A DNA stretch of 64,000 nt, taken from NCBI RefSeq assembly GCF_003443895.1, contig NZ_QQOA01000006.1:62001-126000 (forward strand), written 5' to 3'. The notes under the pieces are model-generated. The model was not told where the DNA came from and did no database searches. It saw nothing but the letters and a program-made list of their open reading frames with translations. The first letter of the stretch is position 1. Every line of letters begins with the position of its first letter. This DNA is from Paraburkholderia phosphatilytica. Lineage in GTDB: Bacteria; Pseudomonadota; Gammaproteobacteria; Burkholderiales; Burkholderiaceae. Position numbers and translations under genes: made by a program. Positions 59,297 through 64,000 of the stretch are shown here, piece by piece.

Positions 59297-60238
59297 ATGC
59301 CCGCGCTGAACGCGCTGAAAGCCTTCGAGATTGCCGGCCTGACCGGCAGCTTCACGCACGCGGCCGAACTGCTGAACGTGACCCAGGGGGCAGTGAGCCG
59401 GCAGGTTCGGCAGCTCGAAGAGCAGCTGGGCGAAGCGCTGCTGCTGCGCCGTCATCACCGGCTCGAGCTGACCGCCGCGGGGCGCGTGCTGCTGCGCGCG
59501 CTGCAGCAGTCGTTCGACAAGATCGAACTTACGGTGCGCGGCATCCAGGAAAAGACCCATCTGAACCGGCTGCGCGTGAATGCGCCACCGACCTTCGCGA
59601 GCCGCTGGCTGCTGCCGCGGCTCGGCCGCTTGCGCGCCGAGCACCCGGAACTCGAGATCAGCCTGACGTCGAAGCTCGCGGACAATCTCGCGGAATCGAG
59701 CGTGCTCGACTGCGCGATCCGCTTTGGCAACGGCGAGTGGGAAGGGCAGGACAACCGGCTGCTGATGAACGAGCAGCACGTGGCCGTGTGCTCGCCGGCG
59801 CTGCTGGCTCGTCACAGTCAGGATGCCCATCAGCAGCAGCCGGTCGACCTGAATCAGTTCACGCTGCTGCACGTGCTGGCGAGCGAGGATCAGCGCTATC
59901 TGACCTGGCAGCACTGGCTGAAGGCGGCGGGCATCGAAGGCGTGGATACGAGCGACGGCTACGAATTCGATCTGCTCGACTTCGCGATCCGCGCGGCGAT
60001 CGACGGTCTCGGCATCACGATCGCTGACCGCCACATGATTGCCCGCGAACTCGCAACCGGGCAGCTCACGCAGGTGCTCAACGTGCACGTCGACGGACAC
60101 CAGTCGTACTGGCTCGTCACGCGGCCGGGGCAGGGCGACCTGCCGCATATCGCGCTCTTCGCGGCCTGGCTCGAACAGGAAGTCTGGCTCGCCACGCGCA
60201 GCTTCGAGTCGTCGGCCGCGCCGGGTTCGCGCGCTTGA
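59297..60238 (+). CDS. LysR-family regulator (GcvA-like)
   Basis: The 313-residue protein has helix-turn-helix ALKAFEIAGLTGSFTHAAEL and NVTQGAVSRQVRQLEEQLGE and a GcvA-type effector domain (LRVNAPPTFASRWLLPRLGR, LDCAIRFGNGEW). ATG at 59297 (MPALNALKAFE) is the cleanest start; in-frame TTG codons at 59285 and 59267 would add up to ten residues and cannot be excluded. Target genes are unknown. Confidence 0.86.
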   Translation: MPALNALKAFEIAGLTGSFTHAAELLNVTQGAVSRQVRQLEEQLGEALLLRRHHRLELTAAGRVLLRALQQSFDKIELTVRGIQEKTHLNRLRVNAPPTFASRWLLPRLGRLRAEHPELEISLTSKLADNLAESSVLDCAIRFGNGEWEGQDNRLLMNEQHVAVCSPALLARHSQDAHQQQPVDLNQFTLLHVLASEDQRYLTWQHWLKAAGIEGVDTSDGYEFDLLDFAIRAAIDGLGITIADRHMIARELATGQLTQVLNVHVDGHQSYWLVTRPGQGDLPHIALFAAWLEQEVWLATRSFESSAAPGSRA

Positions 60239-60378
60239 TGCCACACGATGCGCCGCAATCGCGCAATGCCGCGCAATGCGGCGATTCGACGCAACCTGTA
60301 TCGCTCCCCAAAAGTTCTCGAGGTTTTTAAGGCTGAATTAATTTTCCGTCCTCATCATCAAGCTCCCCATACCTGTTA

Positions 60379-60408
60379 GGCCGCCGGAGTATTGGCGGCC
60401 CCCTTTTT
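60379..60408 (+). terminator. terminator-like hairpin in the leader of a small gene
   Basis: GGCCGCC (60379-60385) pairs with GGCGGCC (60394-60400) and is followed by CCCTTTTT. It lies only 17-20 bp before the ATG at 60425. Either it ends transcription from the LysR gene 140 bp upstream, or it is an attenuator in the leader of the small gene. Confidence 0.65.
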
Positions 60409-60424
60409 CCCCTAGGGACTCAAG

Positions 60425-60763
60425 ATGGTCGAAAAGGAATCGAAGCGCGGGCGAGCGTTGGTTCAGGATCGGGTGAGAGAACTGCTCAGAACGATGTCGC
60501 GCGCCGAACGGGGTTTCGCGCCGCGCTCCTGCAAGGTGTCCGAAGCGGTGGAGCCGCTGTTCGGACGTCCGTATCGTGTCGTCGAATGGTCGGTGCCGCG
60601 CGAAGGCGATGCGCGTCGCCGGGTGGTGCCGGCGGATAGCTCGGCCATGGAAATCGTGTCGCTGGTGATGTCGCACGTGCCGGGCCGTCGTTTCAGCCTG
60701 GCATTCGACGATAGCGACCTCGGCGGCGATACGCTGGCGCTGCCGGTCGCGCACGCGGGCTGA
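60425..60763 (+). CDS. hypothetical protein
   Basis: The 112-residue soluble basic protein (MVEKESKRGRALVQDRVREL) has a predicted helical first third and a strand-rich remainder (YRVVEWSVPREGDARRRVVP, MEIVSLVMSHVPGRRFSLAF). No family was recognised. A terminator-like hairpin lies directly upstream of its start, so expression may be conditional. It is convergent with the DedA-rhodanese gene (14 bp apart). Confidence 0.62.
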   Translation: MVEKESKRGRALVQDRVRELLRTMSRAERGFAPRSCKVSEAVEPLFGRPYRVVEWSVPREGDARRRVVPADSSAMEIVSLVMSHVPGRRFSLAFDDSDLGGDTLALPVAHAG

Positions 60764-60776
60764 GGCAAATTCGTGG

Positions 60777-61874
60777 CTAACCCGTCGCGCGGGTACGGCG
60801 CGGCTGGTCCATGCGCTTCGGCGCAAGGCCGCGTAGCGTCACCGGTTTGCACGGTGTTTCGCCGCTAATCGCGACGTCCTGTGCCGTACCTGAAGCGTCG
60901 TCGCGCGACGACAGTTGCGACATCCCTCGCGTCATCTCTCCTGCCGGCATCGTGGCCTCCACCGGATAGCCGCGCCGTCGCCACGCATCCACATCCCCCT
61001 TGCGCGAACGAACCTGCGTGAAGCCGCTGCTGCGCATGCGCGCGCTGACCTGTGAAGCGATCGCCTCGTTCGGACACACGCAGTACACGACACCGCGATG
61101 CATCGCGAGCGCCGCATCCACGTTACCGGGCGATTCAAGGTCGAGCGGCATCGCGTTCGCTTTCCATGGTTCGCGGTCGATGCGCGCATAGGCCGGCCGC
61201 CCGTCGATCACGAGTGGCATCGACGTCCTGCGCAGCGACAGATCGACATCGTTCGATACGAGCGGCGTGGCGGTGCGTCCCGGGCGGAAGCGCCGCAGCA
61301 GGCGCCACGCGAGATACGCGACACACACCACGACGAGCAGATCGATCACGGTCCAGCCATGCGCGCGGACCAGTTCGACCGCCATGCGCAGCTGATCGCG
61401 CGCTGCGGCGCCGCCTAGCAGCCAGAACGACGCCCAGGCGGCCGTGCCCGCCGCATCCCACGCGACGTAGATGCGCCAGTCGACGCGCGTCGTGCCCATC
61501 AGCGGCGGCGTGATGAACGCGAGCCCCGGCACGAACTTGCACACGGCGACGAGCGGCACGCCGAAGCGCTCGAACAGCGCGCGGGAGGTCTGCAGATGCG
61601 CGTCGATCTGCGGTGCGAGACGTCCGAGGGTGGTCAGCACGCGGCGCCCCACCACGCGGCCCGCGGCAAACCAGCTGCTGTCGCCGAGCATCGCGCCCGC
61701 GACGGCCGCAACGAAGATCGCCCAGAACGACAGCGTGCCGCCCGCGATCGCGGAGCCGGCAAAGAGCAGGATGGGGATGGCGGGAAGCGGCACGCCGAGC
61801 CGGGTCAGCAGCACGTTCAGGAACACGATCGCGCCGCCCCACGTGGAAATCGCCGTCGACGAAATCTGGATCAC
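60777..61874 (-). CDS. DedA-family membrane protein fused to rhodanese-like domain
   Basis: The 365-residue fusion starts at GTG 61874, with AGGAG eight bases upstream. Residues ~1-200 form a DedA/SNARE-associated (lipid scramblase-like) membrane domain: LGDSSWFAAGRVVGRRVLTT, FERFGVPLVAVCKFVPGLAF, TTRVDWRIYVAWDAAGTAAW. Residues ~205-310 form a rhodanese fold with VVYCVCPNEAIASQV (Cys265, Cys267), lacking the Arg of CX5R loops. A polar ~55-residue tail follows. DedA proteins help maintain membrane lipid distribution; the rhodanese part may bind sulfur or sense redox. Such fusions occur in Burkholderiales. Confidence 0.88.
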   Translation of the reverse strand: MIQISSTAISTWGGAIVFLNVLLTRLGVPLPAIPILLFAGSAIAGGTLSFWAIFVAAVAGAMLGDSSWFAAGRVVGRRVLTTLGRLAPQIDAHLQTSRALFERFGVPLVAVCKFVPGLAFITPPLMGTTRVDWRIYVAWDAAGTAAWASFWLLGGAAARDQLRMAVELVRAHGWTVIDLLVVVCVAYLAWRLLRRFRPGRTATPLVSNDVDLSLRRTSMPLVIDGRPAYARIDREPWKANAMPLDLESPGNVDAALAMHRGVVYCVCPNEAIASQVSARMRSSGFTQVRSRKGDVDAWRRRGYPVEATMPAGEMTRGMSQLSSRDDASGTAQDVAISGETPCKPVTLRGLAPKRMDQPRRTRATG

Positions 61875-62141
61875 TGCAGCCGCTCCTGCGCGATTGCCGA
61901 AGCTAGAGAGTTGAAGCCGGTGGTACCCCGGGCAGAGCGTTGGTTCGGCCGGTCGATCCTGGTCGGCATCGCATCCTGCGAGGTCGATCCAGAATACCTG
62001 ATTCGGCCGGGTACCGCCCGCGGCGACGCATGGGTATGCATGGGGCGAAAGTCACGTGGGTGGTGCGTCTCGCGGCGCCCGGGCGCGTGTAATTTTCCAC
62101 GCCGGCCGCCGTTTTTACATAGTGAGCTGACCTGCGGACGA
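61875..62141. other. 267-bp intergenic region
   Basis: It lies between the DedA-rhodanese start and the response-regulator stop. It holds the DedA leader and a GC-rich tract (61990-62100) with several short inverted repeats. No gene or definite regulatory element was recognised. Confidence 0.35.
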
Positions 62142-62495
62142 TCAGTGCCGAAGCGGAGCGAGCAGGCGGATCAGTTCGAGCAGCCGCGCCGCGGCGAACG
62201 GTTTGCGCAGGAACCCGCTGATCGGCACACTTGGCGCGGACGCGACCGCGGACGTCAACACCACCGGCACGTCGGACAACAGCGGGCTCGCCTTCAGCGC
62301 GAGGCACAGCGCCTCGCCGTCCATCACGGGCATCATGCAGTCGGTCACGACCACGTCCGGCCGTTCGTGCTGCGCGATATCCATCGCAGCCTGGCCGTTG
62401 GGGGCTGTGCGGACCCGATGCCCAGCGCCGTTGACGAGCGTCTGAAGCGCCTGCAGCAGATTGACGTCGTCGTCGACGAGCAGCACTGTCGCCAT
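62142..62495 (-). CDS. single-domain response regulator (CheY-like receiver)
   Basis: The 117-residue receiver has an acidic pocket at Asp8/Asp9 (VLLVDDDVN), phospho-acceptor Asp52 (VVVTDCMMPVMDG), the conserved Thr/Ser (VVLTSAV) and Lys98 (FLRKPF). It has no output domain, so it acts by protein contact, for example in a phosphorelay or motility. ATG at 62495 follows GGAGGATTTGGAAGC. No histidine kinase lies in the window; the divergent diguanylate cyclase gene is a possible functional neighbour. Confidence 0.88.
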   Translation of the reverse strand: MATVLLVDDDVNLLQALQTLVNGAGHRVRTAPNGQAAMDIAQHERPDVVVTDCMMPVMDGEALCLALKASPLLSDVPVVLTSAVASAPSVPISGFLRKPFAAARLLELIRLLAPLRH

Positions 62496-62814
62496 GCTTC
62501 CAAATCCTCCTTTGCCGGTCGGATGGAGCAATGACCGTTCCAGCGCGCGTTGCCGCGCCAGCCGGTGCTCCCGGCGCGCCCGGCAGGATTCGCATTTTGC
62601 AAATTGGCGCGCGATCGTCCAATACTGGAGAAGGGCGCGGCTGCGCGCGTTGCGGAACGCATTCCGCGGAGATCAGGGCAGTCCGGAATGGCTGAGGGCA
62701 TGGCCATGCGGTAGCGTTTTGATATCGGGCGCTGTGGGGCGCCTCGCGACGCGCGGTGTGTCGACACCGCGGTTGCGGATCCGATCGGGCGAAACACGAG
62801 GGAGACAAACGCGC
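62496..62814. other. 319-bp divergent region
   Basis: It lies between the response regulator and the diguanylate cyclase gene. Sequences around 62585-62640 (GCATTTTGCAAATTGG) are AT-rich and the likeliest promoter area. No gene is supported and no firm -35/-10 pair was chosen. Confidence 0.4.
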
Positions 62815-64000
62815 GTGGGATACCAGGTTCTTCCGCTGCGCTGGCGCTGGCGGAAAAGTCTGCGTCAAAGTGCCGCGGCGATGTCGCGAGCGGTGGGCAA
62901 TCGCCCGTTCGCGACCGGACTCGCCGGCACGCTGATCGCGGCCGCAATGGCGGTGTTGACCTTCGCGACGTTGCTCTCGGGCCGTTACGATGCGCTCGAG
63001 CATGCGCGCGAGACGTCGGAGAGCCTCGTGTCGATTATTTCGAGCGACCTCGAACGCACGGTCGAGACGTCCGATCTTTCGTTGCAGTCGATCGTCGAGG
63101 GCGCGGAACGCAGCGACATCTGGCAGTTGCCGGTGGATGTCAGGCAAAGCGTGATGTTCGATCGCGCGACGACCGCGGGCTATCTCGGCGGCGCGTATCT
63201 GATCGACGCCGAAGGCAAGGTGCTCGCGGTGCAGGATGGCAAGCTCAATCCGAACGTTCGGTTGAACGATCGCGACTACTTCACGGAGCAGGCGCGCAAC
63301 CCGTCGCTCGGGCTCTTCATTTCGCATCCGTACCGCTCGCGTCTGCGCGCGAACGACTGGTCGATCGGCCTCTCGCGCCGGATCAATCGCGCGGACGGAT
63401 CGTTCGGCGGCATCGCGCTGCTGGCGATCCGCATCGACTATCTGCAGCGGCTCGTCGATCGCGTCAATGCCGGGCGCGTGGGCTCGGTGTTCGTGGTGCT
63501 CGACGACGGCACCCTGCTCGCGCGCAAGCCGTTTTCGCAGACAGACACTGGTGCGAATATCGCGGCGTCGCCAACCTTCCATCAGATGACGTCGCAGCAG
63601 TCGGGCTCGTACGTGGCCCAGTCGTCGCGCGATGGCGTGTCGCGGATCTTCACGTTCGCGCGCGTTCCCGGCACGCCGCTGATCGTCGCGGTGGCACCCG
63701 CGTACGACGACGTGCTGCAGCCTTGGCGCCGTCGCAGCCTGTTCGTCGGCGCGCTGACGCTCGGCTTCGGCGCGGCGCTCGTGCTGGTGTCGTGGTGTCT
63801 CGCGTTCGCGCTGCGCGGCAAGGTCGAAGCCGAGGCCGAGCTGACCCGTCTCGCCGCCACGGATCCGCTCACGGGCCTCGGCAACCGCCGGGTGCTCGAC
63901 CGGCGGCTCGACGAGGAGTGGCGGCGCGCACGCCGGCTCGGTACGGCGCTCTCTGTGCTGTTCATCGATATCGATCACTTCAAGCTCTTCAACGACACCT
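62815..64000 (+). CDS. dCACHE-GGDEF diguanylate cyclase, N-terminal part (runs off window)
   Basis: An open frame runs from GTG 62815 (or ATG 62881) to the window edge, at least 395 residues. It has a first transmembrane segment (LAGTLIAAAMAVLTFATLLS) and a periplasmic dCACHE sensor (ETSDLSLQSIVEG, LNDRDYFTEQARNPSLGLFI, WSIGLSRRINRADGSFGGIA). A second transmembrane segment (LFVGALTLGFGAALVLVSWC) leads to the start of a GGDEF domain (LAATDPLTGLGNRRVLDRRL, VLFIDIDHFKLFND). The catalytic GGDEF motif itself lies beyond the end. It probably makes c-di-GMP in response to a small-molecule ligand. Confidence 0.88.
   Translation, partial: MGYQVLPLRWRWRKSLRQSAAAMSRAVGNRPFATGLAGTLIAAAMAVLTFATLLSGRYDALEHARETSESLVSIISSDLERTVETSDLSLQSIVEGAERSDIWQLPVDVRQSVMFDRATTAGYLGGAYLIDAEGKVLAVQDGKLNPNVRLNDRDYFTEQARNPSLGLFISHPYRSRLRANDWSIGLSRRINRADGSFGGIALLAIRIDYLQRLVDRVNAGRVGSVFVVLDDGTLLARKPFSQTDTGANIAASPTFHQMTSQQSGSYVAQSSRDGVSRIFTFARVPGTPLIVAVAPAYDDVLQPWRRRSLFVGALTLGFGAALVLVSWCLAFALRGKVEAEAELTRLAATDPLTGLGNRRVLDRRLDEEWRRARRLGTALSVLFIDIDHFKLFNDT

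Noticed and set aside
61903..63978. 691-residue open frame on the minus strand
   Set aside because: It is antisense to the response-regulator promoter and the dCACHE-GGDEF gene, which has clear domains; the minus frame is Arg/His-rich with no motif.
1..64000. tRNA, rRNA, CRISPR array, insertion sequences or prophage
   Set aside because: None recognised on reading; no transposase, integrase or repeat-spacer pattern was seen.

Overview
The window is chromosomal DNA of a high-GC betaproteobacterium, most likely Burkholderia or Paraburkholderia. This rests on codon bias, a Burkholderia-type porin, a short H-NS-like protein, a PcaQ/pcaHG catabolic module and a complete ectoine/hydroxyectoine catabolic locus. 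No rRNA, tRNA, CRISPR array, insertion sequence or phage gene was found. Most of the window is accessory catabolism, transport and envelope functions.

Layout: (1) 1-7.1 kb is one end of an aryl-polyene/unusual fatty-acid envelope lipid cluster (MMPL exporter, LolA-like carrier, LpxL-like acyltransferase, AMP-ligase fused to a hotdog dehydratase, membrane protein, ACP, glycosyltransferase, SRPBCC protein). (2) 7.4-8.7 kb has an H-NS-like protein and NnrU. (3) 8.8-13.1 kb is a compact operon: a GntR/UTRA regulator, an AprA-like flavoprotein, an AprB-like di-cluster ferredoxin, a HEAT-repeat protein and a DUF971 protein. (4) 13.2-13.8 kb is the wreck of a Wza-type polysaccharide export lipoprotein gene. 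(5) 14.2-18.0 kb is aromatic catabolism (pcaG, pcaH, pcaQ, hppD). (6) 18.1-29.1 kb has an XRE-cupin regulator, a TonB-dependent receptor, a monooxygenase/CMD-peroxidase/MFS operon, membrane proteins, and a VOC/LysR pair.

(7) 29.2-32.4 kb is a probable lysine/pipecolate catabolic pair (amaB-like aldehyde dehydrogenase and amaA-like FAD oxidoreductase). Its promoter carries the same 14-bp operator-like sequence found upstream of the XRE-cupin gene 10 kb away. (8) 32.4-32.8 kb is a non-coding stretch with three regularly spaced pairs of DnaA-box-like sites. (9) 32.8-35.7 kb has a YdjM-like protein, a lipoprotein, a porin and a candidate small RNA with its own promoter and terminator. (10) 36.3-39.6 kb is a four-gene operon (CDP-alcohol phosphatidyltransferase, Fe(II)/2-oxoglutarate oxygenase, LPG-synthase-like membrane protein, sugar-phosphate-type nucleotidyltransferase) that looks like an undescribed lipid head-group pathway. 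It is followed by a cluster of TGATAAG repeats.

(11) 39.7-52.7 kb is ectoine/hydroxyectoine uptake and breakdown (ehuBCDA, enuR, eutB, eutC, doeA, doeB, doeX, doeC, doeD), with a shared sequence motif upstream of the ehu/enuR divergence and of eutB. (12) 52.9-64 kb holds gamma-glutamyltransferase, a trypsin-like PDZ protease, a VOC protein, polyphosphate kinase 2 facing a PiT phosphate transporter, a LysR regulator, a DedA-rhodanese fusion, a single-domain response regulator and the start of a membrane diguanylate cyclase that runs off the end.

Best candidates for undescribed biology are the AprBA-like/HEAT/DUF971 operon, the four-gene lipid operon, the DnaA-box array and the operator shared between the XRE-cupin regulator and the amaB promoter.
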